A stretch of 39,937 nt of DNA from an uncultured Actinomycetes bacterium (GTDB taxonomy: Bacteria; Actinomycetota; Acidimicrobiia; Acidimicrobiales; RAAP-2). The notes below the pieces were generated by a model. It searched no databases. It was not told where the DNA came from and worked only from the letters and a program-made list of their open reading frames with translations. Position 1 is the first letter of the stretch. Each line of letters begins with the position of its first letter. The DNA is taken from assembly GCA_903871335.1 (NCBI GenBank), contig CAIQGE010000028.1:1-39937 (forward strand). Direction: 5' to 3'. The position numbers and the translations under genes were made by a program. This document shows positions 26,165-34,382 of the stretch, piece after piece.

Positions 26165-26338
26165 TCAACGCGCTCGCTGCGGAACGGTGTATCGAAGTGT
26201 GACCGCCGCGATGAGGAGAATAGGGATCGAAATCGCAACACTCGCTATCTCTGCATGATTCGATATTACGAATCCGACGGCGATGCCGGCCCCCGCGAGC
26301 CCGACAAGAATGAGAATGATTCATCGCCAGCGGGTCAC
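26165..26338 (-). pseudogene. Small two-helix membrane ORF, third gene of AbiE-like operon, TGA at codon 6
   Basis: A GTG at 26338 overlaps the stop of the nucleotidyltransferase gene in the pattern GTGA used throughout the window. It reads MTRWR, then TGA, and continues in the same frame as IILILVGLAGAGIAVGFVIS, NHAEIAS and VAISIPILLIAAVTL, ending RYTVPQRAR and a TGA at 26167-26165. Without the TGA (one base from TGG or CGA) it would be a 57-residue protein with two membrane helices. A 72-codon overlapping frame is less hydrophobic and looks non-coding. It may be a recent nonsense mutation, a sequencing error or chance. I do not recognise a family. Confidence 0.45.
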
Positions 26339-27222
26339 GTCGGTATCGACTGCTCTCTCAATGCTTCAAGCAGTCGCCCTGTATACGAGACACTGAGAGT
26401 CTCGACCGCCGCCGCAGGTATGCCAAATTCCAGTGCGCGAGTCGCCATCACGATTCCCCGCCCACTTCGTCTGCCGAATAGCTCGTCCAGATATCGAACT
26501 CCATCCGCTGTCGATTCACCTGCCATCGCGTGCGTCATCAAGTCTGCGAGCGTGACTGCAACATCTGTTGGGGATGTTGTTTGCATGAGGCGCACAACAT
26601 CGCTGGCATCTTTGTCGTCTTGCCGATGTGACTTACCACCGACCTCACGGTCATGGATCTTGTGAGCCTTGGCCACAAGCATTGCGGCGACACCAGCGAC
26701 CTTGACGTCGAGCGACCGTGTATCGGCTGGGTCGAGAGCCTTGATCGTCATTGGTTGATGGTCGACGAGCACCGCCTCGATGCCGGGCACAAGACGGGCG
26801 GCTTGCTTGCCATGGCTGCCGAGGCGTGCCCCCCCCCTCTTCCCCGGCTTGCCCAACGCCTGCGGAACGATGAGATCGACGGGAATGACTACGTCCTCAC
26901 CACCGAGGCGAGCGTTGGCGACCCACGTCCCAGGTTCCGAATGTCCGCGTGGACTCGTCAAGCGCGTGAGGCCCGCCGAAGCCATGGCGGCCTCGAGATT
27001 GGGATCGTCGCCGAGGATCGTTGGGTCGAGAGCGAGGTCACCGTCGGTTGTGTAAGGAGCGATGGCGACACCGGCATCGCCAGTCTGTAGATAGATCGCC
27101 TGGGCTCCTGCGACGATGACTGCGCTTGCGTGTGGCGCGAGCGCGATTAGTGCATCCAGCAGCACACGGCGGGCTTCAACGTATCTCGGGTCGTACGAAG
27201 TGGAGCCGGACTCGATCGTCAT
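26335..27222 (-). CDS. AbiEii-like nucleotidyltransferase toxin
   Basis: 295 residues. Residues 35-66 have the minimal nucleotidyltransferase signature: VIVAGAQAIYLQTGD, then TTDGDLALD (the DxD pair at D60 and D62). A third acidic candidate is in VIPVDLIVP, and KVAGVAAMLVAKAHKIHDR with a following lysine-rich stretch matches the helical part of AbiEii/AbiGii-type toxins. In AbiE systems this protein is the toxin that blocks growth during phage infection by modifying tRNA or other targets. The ATG at 27222 overlaps the upstream antitoxin stop (ATGA). A nine-G tract (26837-26829, coding strand) lies mid-gene but the frame is continuous. Confidence 0.75.
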   Translation of the reverse strand: MTIESGSTSYDPRYVEARRVLLDALIALAPHASAVIVAGAQAIYLQTGDAGVAIAPYTTDGDLALDPTILGDDPNLEAAMASAGLTRLTSPRGHSEPGTWVANARLGGEDVVIPVDLIVPQALGKPGKRGGARLGSHGKQAARLVPGIEAVLVDHQPMTIKALDPADTRSLDVKVAGVAAMLVAKAHKIHDREVGGKSHRQDDKDASDVVRLMQTTSPTDVAVTLADLMTHAMAGESTADGVRYLDELFGRRSGRGIVMATRALEFGIPAAAVETLSVSYTGRLLEALREQSIPT

Positions 27223-28358
27223 TCGGTGTCTCGCAGTTGGAGTGCGTTGATGGACGATGCCCGCCATATCGATTCGTTCTTCACCATCCAAGAAAGTAAG
27301 GCTTCGCCTTCGGCTGGCATTCGACCATTACCAGTTAGGCAGTCGACGACGACTTGTGAGTCGGCCGCATACAAGACCCCGTCGACAGTCTGTGTGCGTT
27401 CCCACACGACGTCATCAACGGGAGTCAACAACGCCACGTTGGCACCCGAAGTCGCCGGGAGAAGTTCCAGATCTTTAGCTACCTCACCAATATTCTTGCA
27501 GTACGCAAGGAGCATTGCTGGAGCCGCGACTGGTGCGCGGCGCACCGCAGCGAATGATCCAGTGACCACTGCACGGCCGTATATATCGAGGCTCGAAAGT
27601 CGCTGAAGTGCAGTTTCAGCGCCTTGAGGCGACAGGAATGTTATGACGTCGTTCGTCTTGAAGACCTCGTACGACTCAGTCCATCGTCGAAGAAGCTTCG
27701 CGTAGTCGATATCGCTCACCTGCCCTCGCGTGGAGCGATCGATTAGTGCCTCGCTGTCGAGGGTGTCCAATAGCTTCGACACGTAACCCGGATTGAGATT
27801 GGCGACTTGTGCAATCTCGCGAACACCGTATGGAGGCTTGACGTCAGCTAGAAGTCGTACGAGACGGGCAGCCTTTGGACCACGTACCCGCGCAACAGGA
27901 CGTTCTGGCGGATTCGGATCGCGCGTGGCACCTGCTGTCTGGAAGTAGAAGACGGGATACTCGACGGTGATTCGAATGTTCCCAGTTAGGTCGACGTAGT
28001 TGATGTTGGATGCAGACAGCAGTTCCTGTGTTCTGGGACTGAGCCATGGCGCGATCACGAGAATCGGAGTGTTGTTACTCAGGCTTCGGAGTGTTTGAGA
28101 GACCCCCGGAGGAACGATTCGCTCGACATCTCTCGGCTGGAAGATTCGCTTGGCCTCGACGACGAAGGTGATCCAACTTGACTGGGGTCCCTTGAGGTCG
28201 ACCGCACGATCGACTCGTGTTTGTGGGTCGCTGGGGATTGGTCCGGGGACGGTTCGGGTGGATTTGGAGATGGTCCAGCCAGTTGGGAGTCTCCCCTGAA
28301 GCGAGGAAATTCCATCTTCCAGGAGTTTTGTTTCCTCGGGGGTCATGTTTGCTGGCAT
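27219..28358 (-). CDS. AbiEi-like antitoxin/autorepressor with N-terminal PD-(D/E)XK-like domain
   Basis: 379 residues. Residues 50-70 carry a nuclease-like motif, AVDL (D54) and ITFVVEAKR (E68-A-K70), followed by TPILVIAPWLSPRTQELL and INYVDLTGNIRI, a pattern of restriction-endonuclease-like folds. Residues 160-210 form a winged helix (ARLVRLL, YGVREIAQVANLNPGYVSKL, LDTLDSEALIDR). The C-terminal ~160 residues fit the AbiEi effector region, which neutralises the toxin. In AbiE the antitoxin represses its own promoter by binding paired inverted repeats; two such repeats lie here. ATG at 28358 is 7 nt from a TATACT -10 box, with no ribosome site. Function is inferred from family and context. 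Confidence 0.75.
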   Translation of the reverse strand: MPANMTPEETKLLEDGISSLQGRLPTGWTISKSTRTVPGPIPSDPQTRVDRAVDLKGPQSSWITFVVEAKRIFQPRDVERIVPPGVSQTLRSLSNNTPILVIAPWLSPRTQELLSASNINYVDLTGNIRITVEYPVFYFQTAGATRDPNPPERPVARVRGPKAARLVRLLADVKPPYGVREIAQVANLNPGYVSKLLDTLDSEALIDRSTRGQVSDIDYAKLLRRWTESYEVFKTNDVITFLSPQGAETALQRLSSLDIYGRAVVTGSFAAVRRAPVAAPAMLLAYCKNIGEVAKDLELLPATSGANVALLTPVDDVVWERTQTVDGVLYAADSQVVVDCLTGNGRMPAEGEALLSWMVKNESIWRASSINALQLRDTE

Positions 28359-28366
28359 AGCAAACA
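28346..28366. promoter_or_regulatory. Operator 1 of the AbiE-like operon
   Basis: TGTTTGC-N7-GCAAACA, a perfect 7-bp palindrome that covers the ATG (28358-28356) and expected transcription start of the antitoxin gene. Shares the core GTTTGC-N7-GCAAAC with operator 2; centres are 54 bp apart, about five helical turns. Confidence 0.75.
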
Positions 28367-28371
28367 GTATA
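28366..28371 (-). promoter_or_regulatory. -10 box of the AbiE-like operon
   Basis: TATACT on the minus strand, 7 nt before the ATG at 28358 and lying between the two operators. The message is probably leaderless. Confidence 0.6.
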
Positions 28372-28396
28372 CTAAAAGCAGATGTTTGTGTTTTAA

Positions 28397-28423
28397 GCCT
28401 GTTTGCTGTTACGGCAAACAGGC
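28397..28423. promoter_or_regulatory. Operator 2 of the AbiE-like operon
   Basis: GCCTGTTTGC-N7-GCAAACAGGC, a perfect 10-bp palindrome upstream of the -10 box. Same core and 7-nt spacer as operator 1. A lone half-like TGTTTG is at 28383-28388. Confidence 0.75.
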
Positions 28424-28563
28424 TCAGGGGGGCAACGTTTCCTAATTCTCACTCCGCTTTCGCGGGTTCGGTCTCGGGTTATACCAGCGATAGCCCCATA
28501 AATATCCTGAGCTGTCGCCATCTGCCTCTAGCTGCGCCGGTGGTCACAAGCACCTGCGACGAT

Positions 28564-29360
28564 ATGGAGGTGAGCAGTTTCATCCGCTACCGAATGCCCG
28601 ACGGCGCCGAGATCGTCAGTGACAACGGCAGCACCGTGACCATGCACGTCACTTTGCCGTCGGACGACGCCGGTCACATCAGGCGCCAGTGTCCGAGCTG
28701 CAAGCACCTCTTCTGAGTGCACGTCGAGGACCACGACGCCGTCTCCGACGAACTTCGGCTCACCTGCCCTAATGCTGTGCCGAGGACCACCACAGCGAGT
28801 TCATTACCAAGCAACAGTTGGTAAGGGCGAAGCCCGCCTCTGCCGAATACGCCACGCAACTTATCGAAGAGAAGCTCGATGAGATGTTCTCGGATCTGGC
28901 CCGTCGAGTGAACTCCAGACGGGGACCCGTCCGGATCGACTACTCCAGTGGTCGGTTACGGTTTGTTCGGCCCAAGCCCCTCCCAGCCATCGTCGAAGAG
29001 GCCCCCACCCGGGAGCGCCGAGGTGCCTCGTGTCAGAACCGGTATGCCGTCTTCAGAGAACACGTCGCATATCCGTTCTGTGGACCGTTCCCCCCACGAG
29101 TGGTGGCAGAGGACGCCTTGGAGGCTCAGGAGGTAGCACTTGCCGCTCTGGATCAGGTCCAAGCGAGGTACTCGACCAGCTCCGAGAGGCCGGGTCACTG
29201 GAGCGGACCGCCACTGATGCCCTTGGCTCGGTTGTCTCCGTCATTGAGACGTTGATCAAGCGGACGTTCCTGGATCGGGTCACGGGTGGCGACGCCATCA
29301 TCACCAAGATGGGGAATTTCTTCCAGCGGTTGGACGACTCAGCCCAGCTCTTCCGGGACC
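28564..29360 (+). pseudogene. Frameshifted zinc-ribbon protein remnant
   Basis: Three frames form one apparent protein. Part 1 (from ATG 28564) reads EVSSFIRYRMPDGAEIVSD, then RRQCPSCKHLF, TGA, VHVEDHDAVSDELRLTCP. A frameshift near 28770 leads to part 2: EDHHSEFITKQQLVRAKPAS, EKLDEMFSDLARRVNS, SCQNRYAVFREHVAYPFCGP, EDALEAQEVALAALDQV. A second frameshift near 29164 leads to part 3: [49 protein letters not shown], where the IS30 remnant begins. CPSC, CP and SCQN/PFC pairs suggest zinc ribbons. I know no characterised function. It appears inactivated by one nonsense and two frameshift lesions. Confidence 0.65.
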
Positions 29361-29361
29361 A

Positions 29362-29919
29362 ATGGACAACCTGGTCATGATCAGTGGGCGACGCGCAGAG
29401 GTCGACGACCGCGTCGTGCCTGGACACTGTGATGGTGATCTCATCATCGGCAAGATTGGCGCGAGTGCACTTGGCACACTGGTCGAGCGTTCAACCCGCT
29501 TCGTGCTGACATCCTCTCGCCCCGCGGGGCATCGAGGCTCGCATCAATAGTGGATCACTTCAGAGGGATCCCCGCAGTTGAAGCGGCCCATGCGCACGCC
29601 AGTTGCCACGCTGCCACGAGAGTTCATGCGCAGTGTGACCTGGAACCAGAGCTCAGAGATGGTCCGACACCTCAACTTCACCATCGCGACCGGCGTGCCG
29701 ATCTACTTCTGCGATCCCCATTCACCCTGGCAACGCGGATCAAACGAGAACACCAACGGACTGCTTCGTCAATACCTGCCGAAAGGAACGGACCTGTAGC
29801 AACACTCAGAGGCCGACCTCGTCCACATCCAACGGAGCCTCAACGGACGGCCACGAAAGACCCTCGGTCATTGGATGCCGCAAGAGAAATTCGCCGAGCT
29901 CGTTGCGCGGTCCATTTGA
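29362..29919 (+). pseudogene. IS30-family transposase remnant
   Basis: The C-terminal part of an IS30 DDE transposase in at least two frames. First block: [20 protein letters not shown] (GHWEGDLI motif with first Asp) and STRFVLTS; then disrupted sequence; second block from 29578: [50 protein letters not shown], a TAG at 29797-29799, then QHSEADLVHIQRSLNGRPRK and EKFAELVARSI. The catalytic second Asp of the usual TWDQGSEM is Asn here. The N-terminal DNA-binding domain and recognisable terminal repeats are missing, so this is a dead fragment. Confidence 0.85.
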
Positions 29920-29981
29920 ATTCGCCCAATGTCCGCAGCATGCTCGAATGTCCATAAATGGGCTAGCTGCGTCTGAGGGTT

Positions 29982-30002
29982 TGGCTGTCAATCTGGCTGT
30001 CA
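29982..30002 (+). repeat. Short tandem repeat in the IS30-phr spacer
   Basis: TGGCTGTCA occurs at 29982-29990 and again at 29994-30002, 12 bp apart. Otherwise the 205-bp gap between the IS30 remnant and the photolyase gene shows only a TAGGGT -10 candidate at 30092-30097. Confidence 0.5.
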
Positions 30003-30124
30003 TTGACGGTCACCGATTTTCGCGCAAGCCTCCGACCAGCACTTTTGCGGGCCGCCCGGGTCTCGATCGCGGTACCTTGGGAAGTGGCCGGTAGGGTGCC
30101 GCGAGTTACGTTTCGAGGAATCCC

Positions 30125-31534
30125 GTGCCCGCTCCCGCAGTTTTTTGGTTTCGCCGCGACCTACGACTCCTTGATCATCCGGCGCTTTCGGCCGCGGTGG
30201 AGGAGGGTCGGGGCCGCGTCGTTCCTCTCTTCGTCGTCGATCCGCGACTGACGGCACCGGCGGGACCAACGCGGGTCGATTTCCTTCGTCGCTCCCTCGA
30301 TTCACTGAACACGGATCTCGGTGGCACTCTCACGGTCCGTTCTGGGTCACCAGTGACGGTGATTCCGGAAGTGGCGCGAGAGGCGGGCGCTCGTGCGGTC
30401 GTCGCGACCCGTGACTACGGCCCCTATGGCCGAGAGCGTGACCTGGCCGTGCGCGACGCTCTCGCGGCCCACAGTATTGAATTACGCCTCGTTGATTCTC
30501 CCTACCTTGTCGCTCCCGGCACGGTGGTCGGTGAGGCGGGTCGACCACTCAAAGTCTTTACGGCGTTCCGCCGACGGTGGGAAAACGAGCTGTCCGAAGA
30601 GACGAGCGAGCTCCCGGCCAACATTGACTGGGTGTCTCTACCGAGCGAGGGTACGAGTTCGCTGTTGTCCGGAGCTTCGACCAAGAGGCCGTGGTACTTC
30701 GGCGATCTGCCCACTCCCGTCGCCCCCTCACCCCCACTCGCGGGGGAAACGCACGCGCGGCAACTCCTGGTCGACTTCGCCCGTCGCGTTGATACCTACG
30801 ACGAGATCCGCAACCTTCCGGGTCGTGATGAAACCAGCCGACTCAGCCCTTATGTAAAGGTCGGCGCGATCCACCCCCGTCGCGTCCTCGCCGCCTGTTC
30901 GGGAAGTTCCACGGGTGCGGCCGTGTTGCGCTCAGAGTTGGGGTGGCGTGAGTTTTACGCCGACGTCCTGTGGCACCAACCTCAGTCGGTACGTGACGAT
31001 CTCCAACCGGGGTTACGGCACTTGGCCGTCGATCGTGACGATGCGGCCGCGGACCGCTTTTCGTACTGGGCCCGCGGGGAGACGGGTTTCCCGCTCGTGG
31101 ACGCCGGCATGCGCCAGTTGGCGCTCGAGGGCTGGATGCACAATCGTGTACGCATGGTGGCCGCGTCCTTTCTCGTGAAGCACCTCCACCTCGATTGGCG
31201 TTGGGGTGCGAGGTGGTTCATGTGGAATCTCGTCGACGGCGACGTGGCGTCGAATCAGCACGGCTGGCAGTGGGCGGCGGGGACCGGCACGGATGCCGCA
31301 CCGTTTCACCGCATCTTCAACCCCACCCGTCAGGCCGAGCGTTTCGACCCCGACGGTGAGTACATTCGTCGTTACGTTACCGAGCTCCGCGACGTCACCG
31401 CACCCGCGTGTTGGGCGCCATCGGGCGGCACGGGTCTGCTGGCTGCTCCCGGGTACGCGACGGCGATGATTGATCTTGATACCGAGCGCCGCGAAGCCCT
31501 CGCTCGCTTCGCCGCCGCGAGAGGAGCATCATGA
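30125..31534 (+). CDS. phr: Deoxyribodipyrimidine photolyase (class I)
   Basis: 469 residues, usual length. The N-terminal antenna-binding domain starts VFWFRRDLRLLDHPAL. The FAD-binding domain includes SRLSPYVKVGAIHPRRVL, SELGWREFYADVLWHQP, GETGFPLVDAGMRQL, GWMHNRVRMVAASFL, WFMWNLVDGDVASNQHGWQW and FNPTRQAERFDPDGEYIRRY, all hallmarks of CPD photolyases, with the tryptophan electron-transfer residues. It reverses cyclobutane pyrimidine dimers using blue light, suggesting a lit habitat. GTG at 30125 has GAGGAA upstream. Overlaps hemW (ATGA). Confidence 0.95.
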   Translation: MPAPAVFWFRRDLRLLDHPALSAAVEEGRGRVVPLFVVDPRLTAPAGPTRVDFLRRSLDSLNTDLGGTLTVRSGSPVTVIPEVAREAGARAVVATRDYGPYGRERDLAVRDALAAHSIELRLVDSPYLVAPGTVVGEAGRPLKVFTAFRRRWENELSEETSELPANIDWVSLPSEGTSSLLSGASTKRPWYFGDLPTPVAPSPPLAGETHARQLLVDFARRVDTYDEIRNLPGRDETSRLSPYVKVGAIHPRRVLAACSGSSTGAAVLRSELGWREFYADVLWHQPQSVRDDLQPGLRHLAVDRDDAAADRFSYWARGETGFPLVDAGMRQLALEGWMHNRVRMVAASFLVKHLHLDWRWGARWFMWNLVDGDVASNQHGWQWAAGTGTDAAPFHRIFNPTRQAERFDPDGEYIRRYVTELRDVTAPACWAPSGGTGLLAAPGYATAMIDLDTERREALARFAAARGAS

Positions 31535-32640
31535 CGTCGGACTTCGGGGTCTACGTACACGTGCCGTTCTGCGCGCGGCGGTGCGACTACTGCGCGTTTG
31601 CGACCTACGACGATCGTGATGAACTGATGACGACGTACGTCGACGCCGTGGTGGAGGAGATTCGTCTCGCCGTGCTCGAGGGAATGCCCGCGGTGACCTC
31701 GGTGTTCTTCGGTGGGGGCACGCCGTCACGACTTCCCGCCGAGGACCTCGTGCGGATGGTGGACGCTATTCCGCGCACCAATGACGCAGAAGTGACGGTC
31801 GAATGCAATCCCGAGGACGCGTCGGTCGAACGACTCGCGACCTACCGCCGGGGTGGCGTCAACCGGATGAGTTTTGGCGTGCAGTCGACCCAACCGGCGG
31901 TCTTGGCCGATCTTGGGCGACGTCACGGGACCGGCGCACACCACGCGGTGGCTCACGCGGTCTCCGAGGCGGGGTTCGAGACCTGGAACATGGATCTCAT
32001 CATTGGTTCGAGGGCGGAATCGCTCGCCGACGTGGCGGCGACGATCAATGATCTCCTGAAGCTGCCCACACCACCGCCGCATCTCTCGGTGTACGCGCTC
32101 ACGGCCGAAGCGGGAACGCCACTCGGACAGGACCCGCAGCGCCACCCCGACGAAGACGCCACGGCGGACGCCTACGAGCTCGTCGCCACGTTGCTCGAGG
32201 GCGCCGGCTACGCGTGGGAGGAAATTTCGAACTGGGCGAAGCCCGGCCACGAATGTCGCCACAACCACCTCTACTGGAACCAGGGTGACTACCGCGGATT
32301 TGGGTCGGCCGCCCACTCGCACCTCGATGGCGTGCGGTTTTGGAACGTGCGCACGCCGGACCGGTACGTGGCTCTGGTCGCCGATGGCCGTTCACCTCGC
32401 GGTGGCGAAGAGTCGCTCGACGCCGCCACCCGAGAATTCGAGAGGGACTCATTGGCTCTGCGCACACGCGTCGGGGTTCCCTTGGAAGCCTTCGACTCGC
32501 TCACGGAGATTGCTCACCTCATCGACGTGCGCGACGGTCGGGTCACGTTGAATACACCTGGTCGCCTGCTCGCTAATCAGGTGATCGTGCGTCTGCGCAC
32601 TGCGGACGAGGAAACGTCGTCCGGTAGCCTTGACGCATGA
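31531..32640 (+). CDS. hemW: Radical SAM heme chaperone HemW (coproporphyrinogen oxidase-like)
   Basis: 369 residues. The radical SAM cluster motif is FCARRCDYCAF (CxxxCxxC) near residue 13, with FFGGGTPSRL, TVECNPEDAS and the HemW/HemN-type CRHNHLYWNQGDYRGFG near residue 245. HemW binds heme and delivers it to respiratory enzymes; actinobacterial proteins of this size are HemW rather than coproporphyrinogen dehydrogenase. Lies between phr and glyS with 4-nt overlaps on both sides. Confidence 0.93.
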   Translation: MTSDFGVYVHVPFCARRCDYCAFATYDDRDELMTTYVDAVVEEIRLAVLEGMPAVTSVFFGGGTPSRLPAEDLVRMVDAIPRTNDAEVTVECNPEDASVERLATYRRGGVNRMSFGVQSTQPAVLADLGRRHGTGAHHAVAHAVSEAGFETWNMDLIIGSRAESLADVAATINDLLKLPTPPPHLSVYALTAEAGTPLGQDPQRHPDEDATADAYELVATLLEGAGYAWEEISNWAKPGHECRHNHLYWNQGDYRGFGSAAHSHLDGVRFWNVRTPDRYVALVADGRSPRGGEESLDAATREFERDSLALRTRVGVPLEAFDSLTEIAHLIDVRDGRVTLNTPGRLLANQVIVRLRTADEETSSGSLDA

Positions 32641-33953
32641 GTGACAGTTCCGAGAACACCCTGCTGGAGAAAGTCACCTCGCTGTGCAAGCGACGTGGCT
32701 TCATTTTCCCCTCCGCGGAGATCTACGGAGGATTTCGCTCCACCTACGACTACGGTCCGCTCGGTGTCCTGTTGCTACGCAATGTCAAGAACGCGTGGTG
32801 GAAATCCATGGTCCAAATGCGCGACGACGTGGTGGGTATTGACGCGGCCATTCTCTCGCCGCCGGCGATCTGGGCGGCCTCGGGTCACCTAGAGACCTTC
32901 ACGGACCCGCTCGTCGACTGCAAGAACTGCCACGAGCGCTGGCGCGAGGACAAGATCGACGGTGTCTGTCCGAAGTGCGGCTCGACGGAACTCACCGACG
33001 CGCGAGCGTTCAATCTCATGTTCAAGACCCAAGCCGGCCCGGTGGCCGATGAGGGCGCGACGGCGTACCTGCGTCCGGAGACGGCCCAGGGTATGTTCAC
33101 CAACTTCTCGAACGTCTTGTCCACCTCGCGCAAGAAGCCACCTTTCGGCATTGCCCAAGTCGGCAAGTCCTTCCGCAACGAAATCACGCCCGGTAACTAC
33201 GTCTTTCGCACGCGCGAATTCGAGCAGATGGAAATGGAGTACTTCGTGCCTCCGGCCGACGCCGAGACGTGGTACCGCTACTGGATCGAACAGCGCTACC
33301 AGTGGTACATCGACCACGGCATTCCGAAGGACCAGTTGCGACTCCTCGAGCACGACGCGGCGGATCTCTCGCACTATTCCAAGGGCACGACCGACGTCGA
33401 GTACCTGTTCCCGTGGGGCTTTGATGAGCTCGAGGGCATCGCCAATCGCGGTGATTACGACCTCAGCGCGCACACGGCCGCCTCAGGCGTCAAGTTGGAA
33501 TATTTCGATCAGGGCACCAACGAGCGCTACACCCCGTGGGTCATTGAACCCGCGGCGGGTGCGACGCGGGCCATGATGGCTTTCCTGCTCGCTGCCTACC
33601 ACGAGGACGAAGTCGAAGGCGACGTTCGCACGGTGCTGCGTTTGCACTGGAACCTGGCGCCGTACCAAATCGCGGTGTTGCCGTTGTCGAAGAAGCCGGA
33701 GCTCGAAGCCGTCAGTCGCGAGGTCCTCGCGAAACTCCAGCCGCACTTCATGGTCGACTACGACGTGACCCAATCCATTGGCAAGCGGTACCGTCGCCAG
33801 GACGAGGTCGGTACGCCCCTGTGCATCACGGTCGACTTTGACTCCTTAGAGGATCGCGCGGTGACGATTCGTGATCGCGATACCACCGAGCAGTCCCGCG
33901 TCAAGATTGACGATCTGCTGCACGAGATCTGGAACCGAACGACGCCCGCCTGA
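32637..33953 (+). CDS. glyS: Glycine--tRNA ligase (homodimeric, class II)
   Basis: 438 residues. The N-terminus is the dimeric type (KRRGFIFPSAEIYGG, TYDYGPLGVLL). Class II motif 2 is SFRNEITPGNYVFRTREFEQ, motif 3 is EPAAGATRAMMAFLLAAY, and a zinc pair occurs as CKNCHERWRE and CPKCGS. The C-terminal anticodon-binding domain ends with SIGKRYRRQDEVGTPLCITV and VTIRDRDTTEQ. Charges tRNA-Gly. Stop directly abuts the stop of the convergent thioesterase gene. Confidence 0.96.
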   Translation: MSDSSENTLLEKVTSLCKRRGFIFPSAEIYGGFRSTYDYGPLGVLLLRNVKNAWWKSMVQMRDDVVGIDAAILSPPAIWAASGHLETFTDPLVDCKNCHERWREDKIDGVCPKCGSTELTDARAFNLMFKTQAGPVADEGATAYLRPETAQGMFTNFSNVLSTSRKKPPFGIAQVGKSFRNEITPGNYVFRTREFEQMEMEYFVPPADAETWYRYWIEQRYQWYIDHGIPKDQLRLLEHDAADLSHYSKGTTDVEYLFPWGFDELEGIANRGDYDLSAHTAASGVKLEYFDQGTNERYTPWVIEPAAGATRAMMAFLLAAYHEDEVEGDVRTVLRLHWNLAPYQIAVLPLSKKPELEAVSREVLAKLQPHFMVDYDVTQSIGKRYRRQDEVGTPLCITVDFDSLEDRAVTIRDRDTTEQSRVKIDDLLHEIWNRTTPA

Positions 33954-34379
33954 TCAGGAGGGCGGCAGTGAGTACGTGACCTGAGCGGCGGCGACAACCT
34001 CGGGAGCATCCTCCGAGTAGAGACGCACATTCACCACGGCGAGGCGCGAACCCAACTTGAGTAGCTCCGCGTCGGCGACGACGTTGCCGAGCGACGGCTT
34101 GCGAAGAAAGTCAATGTGCAAACTCGTCGTGACCGCGAGGACAACGGGGCCGATGCGCGACAGGATCGCCATCCACGCCGCGGTGTCCGCCAAGGTCATC
34201 ATCGCCGGACCCGACACGGTGCCACCGGGTCGACCGTGTCGCTCGTGTCCCATCAATCTGACGCGACATCCCGTAGCGGTGACCTCATCAACGCGAGGAA
34301 CGTCCGCACCGGGAAAGGCGTTGGCGAGAACTTCTTGTAGTTGCGCCGCCGTGAGAACCGGCACCAGGGATCGCGGCAC
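33954..34379 (-). CDS. PaaI-like hotdog-fold thioesterase
   Basis: 141 residues. The core GGTVSGPAMMTLADTAAWMA and the strand LAVTTSLHIDFLRKP match PaaI/YdiI-type acyl-CoA thioesterases; the D of LADTA is the usual catalytic acid position. The substrate is unknown. GTG start at 34379, 3 nt after the ABC permease stop, so it is probably the last gene of the minus-strand ABC operon. Confidence 0.83.
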   Translation of the reverse strand: MPRSLVPVLTAAQLQEVLANAFPGADVPRVDEVTATGCRVRLMGHERHGRPGGTVSGPAMMTLADTAAWMAILSRIGPVVLAVTTSLHIDFLRKPSLGNVVADAELLKLGSRLAVVNVRLYSEDAPEVVAAAQVTYSLPPS

Positions 34380-34382
34380 GAG

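Noticed and set aside
26102-26665. Plus-strand ORF of 187 codons at the end of the toxin operon
   Set aside because: Mostly antisense to the nucleotidyltransferase and Ser/Arg-rich without motifs.
29982-30002. Start of a CRISPR-like repeat array
   Set aside because: Only two 9-bp units with a 3-bp gap; no further units or cas genes.
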